From JANMMJ01 sp031373255 (GTDB lineage Bacteria; Pseudomonadota; Alphaproteobacteria; Rhizobiales; Aestuariivirgaceae), in NCBI GenBank assembly GCA_031373255.1, contig JANMMJ010000297.1:1-48868 (forward strand): a stretch of 48,868 nucleotides of DNA, in the 5' to 3' direction. This document shows positions 40,467-48,142 of the stretch, in pieces; position 1 is the first letter of the stretch; each line of letters opens with the position of its first letter. The notes under the pieces are model-generated. The model searched no databases and was not told where the DNA came from. It saw only the letters and a list, made by a program, of their open reading frames with translations. Both the position numbers and the translations under genes were made by a program.

Positions 40467-41309
40467 TCAGGCCGCGGTGCGGCGGCGCATGTAAATTGGC
40501 TCGAAAGGACGTTCCTGACGGATTTCAAGGGCGCCTTCGCGGGCAAGCTCAAGAGTCGCCGTGAAGCTCGAAGCCATCACCGAAGGACGCAGCCTCGGCT
40601 CCCGAAGATATTGATCGAGCCAGTGATCGAGCGATTCCCATTCGTTCATGGAACCCATGAGACTTTCAAGCCTGGCGCGCGCTTCCTTGATGGTCCAGAC
40701 AGGCTGACGCCTGACCGTATAGCTCTGGTGACGGACGCGCTTTTGCCGCCGTTCTGCATAGGCCTTGAGGAGATCAATCAGCGTGTCGCCATATTCGCGG
40801 GTGGTTTCGACGACCAGCGGCTCAGGGGCGCCGCGCGAAAACACATCACGGCCGAGGCGGTTCCGCGCCATCAATTGCGCGGCAGCCTCGCGCATCGCCT
40901 GCAATCTCTGCAAGCGGAAGGCGAGAAGCTGGGCCATGTCTTCGGCCGGAAGTTCCTCACTGCCGGGAGGGGCCGGGATCAACAGCCGGGATTTCAGATA
41001 GGCGAGCCATGCTGCCATGACGAGATAATCGGCAGCGAGCTCAAGCCGCTTGATGCGAACCTGCTCGATAAATGCGAGATACTGTTCGGCAAGCGCCAGG
41101 ATCGAAATCTGCGACAGGTCGACTTTCTGGGTGCGGGCCAGTTCGAGCAGCAGATCAAGCGGACCCTCGAAGCCCTGCACGTCGATGATCAGGGTTTCGT
41201 CCGCTTCCGGCCGTGTGGGCTCTTTCCTTACGGGTCCCTGCCCGTCCGGCCAGCCTTCGCCCGTCTCCGCCATGTCTTCCGCCAAAACTGCCTCCCCGAT
41301 TACCGGCAT
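40467..41309 (-). CDS. scpA: Segregation and condensation protein ScpA
   Basis: A 280-residue kleisin subunit bridging SMC head domains. The N-terminal helical region has FEGPLDLLLELARTQKVDLS and ISILALAEQYLAFIEQ, the best known ScpA signature, and the C-terminal winged-helix segment ends with LEIRQERPFEPIYMRR. I start at ATG 41309; ATG 41273 (12 codons later) is possible, and neither has a strong ribosome site. Upstream is kdsA on the same strand across an 84-base gap. In many relatives nagZ precedes scpA and tat genes follow scpB; neither is present here. Confidence 0.93.
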   Translation of the reverse strand: MPVIGEAVLAEDMAETGEGWPDGQGPVRKEPTRPEADETLIIDVQGFEGPLDLLLELARTQKVDLSQISILALAEQYLAFIEQVRIKRLELAADYLVMAAWLAYLKSRLLIPAPPGSEELPAEDMAQLLAFRLQRLQAMREAAAQLMARNRLGRDVFSRGAPEPLVVETTREYGDTLIDLLKAYAERRQKRVRHQSYTVRRQPVWTIKEARARLESLMGSMNEWESLDHWLDQYLREPRLRPSVMASSFTATLELAREGALEIRQERPFEPIYMRRRTAA

Positions 41310-41393
41310 TAGTCCGAAAAAGGCCCTGATTCGTCCAAAGCAGTCGGCAACTTATCCCCAAATATCGGCAGTTGCGAGACTTCGATGCAGGTT

Positions 41394-42236
41394 TCAGGAC
41401 GATGGGTAAAGGTAGGACTTGGTCACCTTGTCAATGGCCTGGAGATGCGAAAGCAGGCCCTCCAACTGATCCAGCGGAACCATGTTGGGGCCGTCCGACG
41501 GTGCATTGTCGGGATCCTCATGCGTCTCGATGAAAACACCGGCGACGCCAACGGCAAGAGCGGCACGCGCCAGCACCGGCACCATGCGGCGGTCGCCACC
41601 CGAAGATGTCCCCTGTCCGCCCGGCTGCTGCACCGAGTGAGTGGCGTCAAACACCACTGGGTAACCGGTTTCCGCCATGGCAGGCAGTGCACGCATGTCG
41701 GAGACCAGCGTGTTGTAACCAAAACTGGCACCGCGCTCCGTCAAAAGAATATTGCGGTTTCCGCTATCGGCAATCTTGGCCGCGACGTTTTTCATGTCCC
41801 AGGGTGCGAGGAACTGGCCCTTTTTCACGTTGATGACCTTTCCGGTTTGTGCCGCGGCAATCAGCAGATCGGTCTGACGGCAGAGGAACGCGGGAATTTG
41901 AAGGACATCGACGACAGGCGCCAATTCCGCACACTGATGAATTTCGTGGACATCGGTCAACAGCGGAAGGCCGAGCTGCTTGCGGATGTCCGCAAACACC
42001 GGCATGGCCCGTTCCAGCCCCAGTCCACGCCTGCCACCAAGACTGGTGCGGTTCGCCTTGTCGAAAGATGTCTTATAGATGAGGCCAATGCCCAGCCGCC
42101 CGCAGATTTCCTTGAGCCTGCCCGCAACCATGAAGGCATGCTCACGCGATTCCAACTGACAGGGTCCGGCGATCAGGGCGAATGGCAGGTTATTCGCCAT
42201 GGGAACGCCCGCCACATCAACACGCTGATCGATCAT
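41394..42236 (-). CDS. kdsA: 3-deoxy-8-phosphooctulonate synthase (KDO-8-P synthase)
   Basis: A 280-residue TIM-barrel enzyme condensing phosphoenolpyruvate and arabinose-5-phosphate to Kdo-8-phosphate for lipopolysaccharide. The signatures LIAGPCQLESREHA, YKTSFDKANRTS and FDATHSVQQPGG are present. C26, H200, E237 and D248 form the metal site, so this is the metal-dependent class (E. coli, metal-independent, has Asn at position 26). ATG 42236 has GGAAGAAA upstream. It follows the VOC gene by 72 bases on the same strand as pyrG, which makes the CTP later used to activate Kdo. Confidence 0.96.
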   Translation of the reverse strand: MIDQRVDVAGVPMANNLPFALIAGPCQLESREHAFMVAGRLKEICGRLGIGLIYKTSFDKANRTSLGGRRGLGLERAMPVFADIRKQLGLPLLTDVHEIHQCAELAPVVDVLQIPAFLCRQTDLLIAAAQTGKVINVKKGQFLAPWDMKNVAAKIADSGNRNILLTERGASFGYNTLVSDMRALPAMAETGYPVVFDATHSVQQPGGQGTSSGGDRRMVPVLARAALAVGVAGVFIETHEDPDNAPSDGPNMVPLDQLEGLLSHLQAIDKVTKSYLYPSS

Positions 42237-42308
42237 TTTCTTCCATTCCAACTTTATAGATCGCGCGCAAATCGCGAGCGATTGTGCCTTGTAGTCCCCC
42301 GGTCCACG

Positions 42309-43139
42309 TTATTGACGTTTCACCCTGCTGAAGGCAATGGCCGTTCCGAACAAGTCCTTCACGAGCCTAATGCCAGCACGTTTCAGGCCAAGGCCATTGA
42401 CAAAACCCAGGTCGGCAACGCCAACGGTAAATCCGGCGAAACGCGCACCCTCGTCCATTGCCGGAGACCGCATGCCATAGCGCATTTCAAATTCGCGAGG
42501 GCGGAGGACAAGCAGCGTGCCCCGGCTGGTTCGAAAGCAGTTCTTTTCGGGCTCTACCCCGGTGAAACCGGTCAGGAACGGACGAAGTTTCCTCGGGTCA
42601 TGCGCCACCAGGCAAACTTCCTCGATGGTGCAGGCGCTGTTGGGATGCTTCTGATATTCCGGGCGCCAGAAATACTGCGGTGCGTGCTGCTGGCAGGTGA
42701 AAAATCCGGATCGCGGCATTTGCGGATTGGTTGCGAAGGCCAATGAAAAGCCGACTGTAACCTGCTCGCCATCGGGAAGTGTGGCCTTGCGGGAAAAATC
42801 GAAAGGTTCATACGTATCGAGCCCGGCCGCCTTGAAAGCCTGCTGATCCGCCCTGGCGTCGCGCGAATCGAGAACCAGCATCGAAACGCCTTCATGGCGA
42901 TCAAGGAAATCCCTGTTGAACGCGCCAAATGAAAAATTCTCGCGTGTTGGCTGCACGATGCGATCCGGCTCGACAACGCTCAGAATTTCGAGAAAGCAAT
43001 TATCCAATTGGACCAGGCTGTTGCCGGTGCCAAAAGGGTGCAGTGCGCGAGACGTGAGGGTGAAGCCCAGTTGCGCATACGCAAGCCGCATAGCGTCCAA
43101 GTCGCGGCCGGCGATTACAAGGTGATCAATGCCCCTCAT
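42309..43139 (-). CDS. VOC family protein (glyoxalase-like domain)
   Basis: A 276-residue protein of the vicinal-oxygen-chelate superfamily, glyoxalase-like type. It opens with GIDHLVIAGRDLDAMRLAYA and the QLGFTLTSRALHPFGTGNSL strand; H6 and E52 (FLEIL) are candidate metal ligands, and a second module starts near IEEVCLVAHDPRKL. The substrate is unknown. The start overlaps the mscS stop (ATGA), so it is cotranslated with the channel, and kdsA follows. Confidence 0.86.
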   Translation of the reverse strand: MRGIDHLVIAGRDLDAMRLAYAQLGFTLTSRALHPFGTGNSLVQLDNCFLEILSVVEPDRIVQPTRENFSFGAFNRDFLDRHEGVSMLVLDSRDARADQQAFKAAGLDTYEPFDFSRKATLPDGEQVTVGFSLAFATNPQMPRSGFFTCQQHAPQYFWRPEYQKHPNSACTIEEVCLVAHDPRKLRPFLTGFTGVEPEKNCFRTSRGTLLVLRPREFEMRYGMRSPAMDEGARFAGFTVGVADLGFVNGLGLKRAGIRLVKDLFGTAIAFSRVKRQ

Positions 43140-45511
43140 GATTGTTTGGGCCGCTTGATCTCACGCTCGAGATTAACGACGGGAAACTGAATCCCCTTTT
43201 CCTTGAAAGCCTTGTGGATGGCGATGCGAATCTCGCTGGCAACAAACACGCCTTCGAAAACATCCGCCACAAATCCCTTCAACTCAAATCTCATTCCGAG
43301 GTCAACAAAACCGAAAAGTATGGCATTAGCCGGCGGATCGCTCATCACGGCGCGGTGGGCGTTGGCTATGCCCAGCAGCAATTCGCAGATTTTTTCCGGA
43401 TCCTGATCATAGCCAGTCGTCACCAGGATGGCGAAACGGCCAGCACCATCGCCATAGGTCCAGTTCCGCACCGGTTCGGCAATGAGCAAGGAATTCGGGA
43501 CAATCACCGCGCTCTTGTCGAAAGTCTCGATGAGCGTCGAGCGGACATTGATGCGCTTAACAATACCCTCGCCCGCCGCGATGGTGATCCAGTCGCCAGC
43601 GCGAATGGGACGCTCCGCCAGAAGAATCAGGCCTGATACGAAATTGCTGACAATCGACTGCAAGCCAAGACCGATACCAACGCCAAGCGCGCCGGCCACC
43701 AGGGCGAGGTTGGTGAAATCCAGCCCGGCAGCGCTCAGCGCAAATATGCCGGCGAGCAGGTAGCCGGCGTAACTGCCGCCCTTCCTGACGGAATCCTGGA
43801 CGCCCTTGTCGAGGCTCGATCCCGTCAGCACCCTGGCATCAAGCCAACGTATGACCAAATTGGTCAGCACGATTCCCGATGCGATGATCAGAACGAGAAG
43901 CAGTACCGACCACAATGAAACTGAAACGTCGCCAATCTTAAACCCAAAGAAGGCGGTATTGATGATCGAACGGAAATCGACCCACGTGACAGTCCACTGC
44001 AGGAACAGGAGGGGAAGACCGATAACGACCAGGAGCAGATCAACGACTATGCGGACGAGCAATCCAAGGCGTGAGATTCCCCGATCCGTGAAACCGCCGA
44101 CACGGCGCAGAAAACGCCCGAAAGCAGATGATGGATCGACGCTCGAAGCCACTGCGGCGTCGGCCAGATGATGAACCAGGAAGAGTACGGTGATCAGAAC
44201 CGCGGTATCGAACATCTGCTGCACGATGTAGTTCGCGAGCGCGATGTACCCGAGCAGAAGGGCAACGGTTGCCACACCGAGCAACACCCAGGCGAAGGGC
44301 GCGAACTGTGAGCTCCAGCGGAAATAGCTCTTGCGCTCGACGAGCGGTTCCTCGGTTTCGTCCTGGCTGCCGAAGATGAGCAGGATCAGGGCGATAAGAA
44401 CGACCATGGCAGCAGCCGAAACTGCCGACTGGCCGATAGTATTGGCCAAGGGAAGAAACAGGCTGTCGGTCAGTTTCTGAAGTTCGTCGGTGAGTGCAGC
44501 GACGAAAGCCGCAAGGGAGAACAAAAGCGGGAAACGAACAGCACTGGGCTCATTCAGGGCAACGATGCGCCAGGCGGGAAGGCCAGGCGCTGTGAGCCGG
44601 TGCGCCAGTACAGAATTCAGCACTGTCGATGAAATCACGCCGGAAACGGCCGACACAAACAAAGTGAGTCTGGGTGTCGACAGTCCGCTCACGTTCAAAC
44701 CCAAATCAATCACCAGGAGGACGGCAATGAGCAACAAGCCCATGCTCAGAATGCCCCGGACCACACGCCACAGGCGATCAATTTCATCGGGTGATCGGCT
44801 GGCAAGAACGCCCGCATCAAGCCATCGGCTCATCCGCTGACGCAGGACCATGAAGAGTATGGAGAAAGCGGCAAAGATCAATGGAATGACGAGCAATTCG
44901 GCAAAATCCGCAGTTCCCTGGACTTCTTTCCACCAGGTTGAAAACAGCGAACCAAGACGCTGCCCAAGCTGTATGATGCCCACGCCCGTGTCGTACCAGA
45001 GCGATGGGTTCAGGATTGACTTGCTTCTCTCGAAGATGCGGGAAAAAAACTGATCCCGCTGGATTGAAGCGGCGCGGCCCGAAGCCTGTTCGGCTTCAAC
45101 TGCTATAACCTCGAGTTGGGCCTTTGCTGCCTTGAGCCGCTTCTGCGAGGCATCAAGGACAGCGCGCTGCTCGGCAATCGGCTGTGGCTCGGTCGAGGCA
45201 TCGGTTGGCGCTGCTCCGAGCCTGGTAATCTGCTGATCCAGATTGTTGAGCGGTGCGACCAGTTTTTCAGCTTCGAGGAGCGCCTTGGTCCGCGTCGCTT
45301 CCAGCATGCGGCGATCTTCGGTCAATTGCTGGTCGGTGACGGTCGGAAGCTGAATTTCCGACAAGACGCGCTGGAGGTCGTCACGCAGGGATTGAATGGT
45401 GCGATCAGCCTGCCCTGCCGATTCCTGGCCAAACGCCGCGCCCGCGGCGAACAACAGGCAGACAAGGATTGCGCTGAGAGATCGGAGGATGTGACCCACC
45501 GACGCGTTCAT
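43136..45511 (-). CDS. MscS-family mechanosensitive channel with DUF3772 N-terminal domain
   Basis: A 791-residue protein. A signal sequence (about 1-28) is followed by a periplasmic, partly coiled-coil DUF3772 domain (about 30-190), around ten or eleven membrane segments, and a C-terminal MscS module: pore helix ALGVGIGLGLQSIVSNFVSG, the beta domain PIRAGDWITIAAGEGIVKRI, and a short cytoplasmic end. It resembles the large MscK/YbdG-like channels that release solutes on hypo-osmotic shock. ATG 45511 is 4 bases after the pyrG stop; the first 17 residues of the longer frame overlap pyrG and are not credible. Confidence 0.9.
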   Translation of the reverse strand: MNASVGHILRSLSAILVCLLFAAGAAFGQESAGQADRTIQSLRDDLQRVLSEIQLPTVTDQQLTEDRRMLEATRTKALLEAEKLVAPLNNLDQQITRLGAAPTDASTEPQPIAEQRAVLDASQKRLKAAKAQLEVIAVEAEQASGRAASIQRDQFFSRIFERSKSILNPSLWYDTGVGIIQLGQRLGSLFSTWWKEVQGTADFAELLVIPLIFAAFSILFMVLRQRMSRWLDAGVLASRSPDEIDRLWRVVRGILSMGLLLIAVLLVIDLGLNVSGLSTPRLTLFVSAVSGVISSTVLNSVLAHRLTAPGLPAWRIVALNEPSAVRFPLLFSLAAFVAALTDELQKLTDSLFLPLANTIGQSAVSAAAMVVLIALILLIFGSQDETEEPLVERKSYFRWSSQFAPFAWVLLGVATVALLLGYIALANYIVQQMFDTAVLITVLFLVHHLADAAVASSVDPSSAFGRFLRRVGGFTDRGISRLGLLVRIVVDLLLVVIGLPLLFLQWTVTWVDFRSIINTAFFGFKIGDVSVSLWSVLLLVLIIASGIVLTNLVIRWLDARVLTGSSLDKGVQDSVRKGGSYAGYLLAGIFALSAAGLDFTNLALVAGALGVGIGLGLQSIVSNFVSGLILLAERPIRAGDWITIAAGEGIVKRINVRSTLIETFDKSAVIVPNSLLIAEPVRNWTYGDGAGRFAILVTTGYDQDPEKICELLLGIANAHRAVMSDPPANAILFGFVDLGMRFELKGFVADVFEGVFVASEIRIAIHKAFKEKGIQFPVVNLEREIKRPKQS

Positions 45512-45515
45512 GCCG

Positions 45516-47144
45516 TCATACCAGACGGCTCTGCTCCACCGCCGCGGCGATGAATGAGGCAAAAAGAGGATGAGGGTCGAACGGCTTGGATTTCAGTTCC
45601 GGATGATACTGGACACCGATGAACCAGGGATGATCGGGATACTCAATGGTCTCCGGAAGCAATCCATCCGGCGACATGCCGGCGAAATGCATGCCGGCGC
45701 TTTCGAGAACCTGGCGATATTTGGTGTTCACTTCGTAGCGATGACGGTGGCGCTCCGAAATCCGTGTCGTGCCATAAAGGTCCGCAATCCGGCTGCCGGG
45801 CGCCAAGTTTGCGTCAAACGCTCCGAGGCGCATGGTGCCGCCGAGATCGCCGCCAGCCTTGCGGATTTCCAGTTCGTTGCCACGCATCCACTCTGTCATG
45901 GTGCCGACAATCGGTTCGTCAGTCGGGCCGAACTCCGTCGAACTCGCGGCGGCGATCCCGCATAGATTTCGGGCGGCTTCAATACATGCCATCTGCATCC
46001 CGAAGCATATGCCAAAATAAGGAACTTTTCTGGTCCTCGCAAAGGTGGCCGCCAGAATCTTGCCTTCAGCGCCCCGCTCACCGAAGCCGCCCGGAACCAG
46101 AATGCCGTGGAAATTCTCCAGATAGGGCGCGGGGTCCTGCTTCTCGAAAATCTCGCTTTCGATCCATTCGAGGTTGACCTTGACCTTGTTGGCGATGCCG
46201 CCGTGGACGAGCGCTTCCTTCAGCGATTTATAAGCATCGAGAAGCCCGGTGTACTTGCCGACGACTGCAATATTCACCTCGCCTTCCGGATGCTGGATGC
46301 GGTGCATGATTTCGGTCCAGCGCGACAGGTCCGGATCCTTTGCGTGCTGGATGCCGAACGCGTCCAGCACCTCCTTGTCCAGGCCCTCGGCATGATAGGC
46401 ACGCGGCACGTCATAGATGTTGCTCACATCAAGCGCCTGAATGACCGCCGAAGGACGCACGTTGCAGAAAAGGGCAATCTTCTTGCGCTCGCTCACCGGT
46501 ATTTCGCGATCCGCGCGGCACAGAAGGATATCGGGCTGGATACCGATCGAGCGCAATTCCTTGACCGAGTGCTGGGTCGGCTTGGTCTTCAGTTCGCCTG
46601 CCGTTGGAATATAGGGCAGCAAGGTGAGGTGAATATAGATGCAGGAGCCACGCGGCTGTTCCTGGCCAAATTGGCGGATGGCCTCGAAGAATGGCAGGCC
46701 CTCGATATCGCCGACCGTGCCGCCAATTTCCACGAGCACGAAATCATAACCGTCATTTCCGGCAATGATGAAGTCTTTTATCGTGTCGGTGACGTGGGGA
46801 ATGACCTGCACGGTTGCGCCCAGGTAGTCGCCGCGGCGCTCCTTGGCGATGATATCCTGATAGATGCGGCCAGTGGTTATGTTGTCCTGCTTGTTGCAGG
46901 CGCGGCCGGTAAAGCGCTCGTAATGGCCAAGATCAAGATCGGTCTCGGCACCATCGTCGGTGACAAAGACCTCGCCATGCTGATAGGGACTCATGGTTCC
47001 CGGATCGACGTTGAGATAGGGATCCAGCTTGCGGAGGCGCACAGAAAAACCCCGCGCCTGAAGCAGCGCGCCTAGCGCTGCCGAAGCCAGACCCTTGCCG
47101 AGGGAAGAAACCACGCCGCCAGTGATGAAGATATACCGCGCCAT
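45516..47144 (-). CDS. pyrG: CTP synthase
   Basis: A 542-residue amidotransferase making CTP from UTP, ATP and glutamine. The synthetase domain starts with FITGGVVSSLGKGLASAALG; the glutaminase domain has the nucleophile Cys in FGICFGMQMA and the His-Glu pair in GVQYHPELKSKP. Length is normal. It lies 84 bases after secG and 4 before the MscS gene. CTP feeds phospholipid synthesis and CMP-Kdo, made from the product of the nearby kdsA. Confidence 0.97.
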   Translation of the reverse strand: MARYIFITGGVVSSLGKGLASAALGALLQARGFSVRLRKLDPYLNVDPGTMSPYQHGEVFVTDDGAETDLDLGHYERFTGRACNKQDNITTGRIYQDIIAKERRGDYLGATVQVIPHVTDTIKDFIIAGNDGYDFVLVEIGGTVGDIEGLPFFEAIRQFGQEQPRGSCIYIHLTLLPYIPTAGELKTKPTQHSVKELRSIGIQPDILLCRADREIPVSERKKIALFCNVRPSAVIQALDVSNIYDVPRAYHAEGLDKEVLDAFGIQHAKDPDLSRWTEIMHRIQHPEGEVNIAVVGKYTGLLDAYKSLKEALVHGGIANKVKVNLEWIESEIFEKQDPAPYLENFHGILVPGGFGERGAEGKILAATFARTRKVPYFGICFGMQMACIEAARNLCGIAAASSTEFGPTDEPIVGTMTEWMRGNELEIRKAGGDLGGTMRLGAFDANLAPGSRIADLYGTTRISERHRHRYEVNTKYRQVLESAGMHFAGMSPDGLLPETIEYPDHPWFIGVQYHPELKSKPFDPHPLFASFIAAAVEQSRLV

Positions 47145-47182
47145 GGGCTTTCACCCTACCCGTTCGCACAAACGATTCGAAG

Positions 47183-47204
47183 CCCGGAAAACCGTGGTTC
47201 CGGG
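47183..47204. repeat. Hairpin between secG and pyrG
   Basis: CCCGGAA pairs with TTCCGGG, with an inner CC/GG pair and an AA bulge. It lies midway in the 84-base gap and has no U run on either strand, so it could be a processing or weak attenuation structure rather than a terminator. Confidence 0.35.
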
Positions 47205-47228
47205 GCAATATGGAAATCCGTGAAACAC

Positions 47229-47591
47229 TTATTGTGAAACAGGCACTTGCGGAGCAGCCGGTGCCGCAGGCAACTGGGGTAGTGCAGAACCGCCGCTGGT
47301 GCCGTTCTGCTCAGTCTGACCAGCAGGAGCGGTTACGCCGTCGAAAACCGACGTGGTGCCGCGGTGGGTCGAGATGTAAGTCAGGGTAATCGAGGTCGCA
47401 AAGAAGGCCAGCGCCAGATACGCCGTCGTCCGCGTCAAGGCATTTCCGACACCGCGCGCGGTGAACAGCGAGCCTCCCCCGCCGCCGCCGCTACCAATGC
47501 CAAGGGCGCCGCCTTCTGATCGCTGCAGCATGACCACGCCAATCAGGGCAATCGCGATCAACAGATGGACGACGAGAATGACGGTTTCCAT
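47229..47591 (-). CDS. secG: Preprotein translocase subunit SecG
   Basis: A 120-residue subunit of the SecYEG translocon. The first membrane helix is VILVVHLLIAIALIGVVML, followed by the characteristic QRSEGGALGIG loop and a second helix (TRTTAYLALAFFATSITLTY). The tail is Pro/Ala/Gln-rich, as is common in alphaproteobacteria. The gene usually lies beside tpiA and pyrG in this group; here an ATC-hydrolase-family gene separates it from tpiA. A candidate promoter lies directly upstream. Confidence 0.95.
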   Translation of the reverse strand: METVILVVHLLIAIALIGVVMLQRSEGGALGIGSGGGGGGSLFTARGVGNALTRTTAYLALAFFATSITLTYISTHRGTTSVFDGVTAPAGQTEQNGTSGGSALPQLPAAPAAPQVPVSQ

Positions 47592-47635
47592 GGATATTCC
47601 ATATCTTTACAGGATTTGGTGGTGGCTTTAGCCGC

Positions 47636-47664
47636 TATATGGGCGCCTTGCAACCCGGTTCAAG
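47636..47664 (-). promoter_or_regulatory. Candidate promoter of secG-pyrG
   Basis: On the minus strand, CTTGAA (47664-47659), a 17-base spacer and CATATA (47641-47636), close to the rhizobial CTTGAC/CTATAT consensus. The -35 overlaps the stop codon of the upstream gene. Initiation near 47628 gives a leader of about 37 bases. Confidence 0.45.
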
Positions 47665-48142
47665 CCGTGTTCCCCCCACGCTTATAGCTGTAACGGAAGG
47701 TGCAGCGCGGCGAACCGGCCATGATGGTGTGATCCCGGACGAGTGAGATTTCGGGATCGTAGCCCTGGCAGAAGACGCCGTCGCGATTGCACGACATCAG
47801 GTGGCCGATATTTCCGAGGCCCATTTCTTTGTACATTTCCGCATATTTGCAGCCGGTAACGTCGAAATCGAACTGGCTTTCGCCGGCCTGGATCACTTCG
47901 ATTTCCAATGCCCCATCGGCGGTCCACAAGTCATAGAGGCGGATGAATTCCGCCATCGAAGTCACGCCGCCCGGCGCCTTGCTGGCGAACGCCTTGCCCT
48001 CGGCGATGGCCGCCTTACGAATTGCAGCGTCAAGAATGTCCCGCGCCTTGGCTTCTCCGACCTGCGCAACCATTTCAGCATAGATCGGTCCGATCACTTC
48101 CGCTTGTAGTTTTCGCTTCTGAATGGTCGGTAAATCAGCCAC
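47660..48142 (-). CDS. L-2-amino-thiazoline-4-carboxylate (ATC) hydrolase family protein
   Basis: A 160-residue protein of the ATC-hydrolase family, recognised from the conserved C-terminal half: FDVTGCKYAEMYKEMG, IGHLMSCNRDGVFCQGYDP and GSPRCTFRYSYK. The founding enzyme opens the thiazoline ring of L-ATC on a route to cysteine, but most members have no tested activity, so I assign only the family. Conserved cysteines (GC, SCN, FC, RC) may bind metal or be catalytic. The start is GTG 48142, immediately after the tpiA stop (no gap), suggesting coupling. Confidence 0.84.
   Translation of the reverse strand: MADLPTIQKRKLQAEVIGPIYAEMVAQVGEAKARDILDAAIRKAAIAEGKAFASKAPGGVTSMAEFIRLYDLWTADGALEIEVIQAGESQFDFDVTGCKYAEMYKEMGLGNIGHLMSCNRDGVFCQGYDPEISLVRDHTIMAGSPRCTFRYSYKRGGNTA

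Noticed and set aside
41352..41360. DnaA-box-like TTATCCCCA between scpA and kdsA
   Set aside because: It is a single site with one mismatch to the consensus and no cluster or origin-like AT-rich region.
41385..42746. A 453-codon open frame antisense to kdsA and the VOC gene
   Set aside because: It spans two real genes on the other strand and shows no domain or signal.
46107..47075. A 322-codon open frame antisense to pyrG
   Set aside because: It is a shadow of the pyrG reading frame in high-GC DNA.
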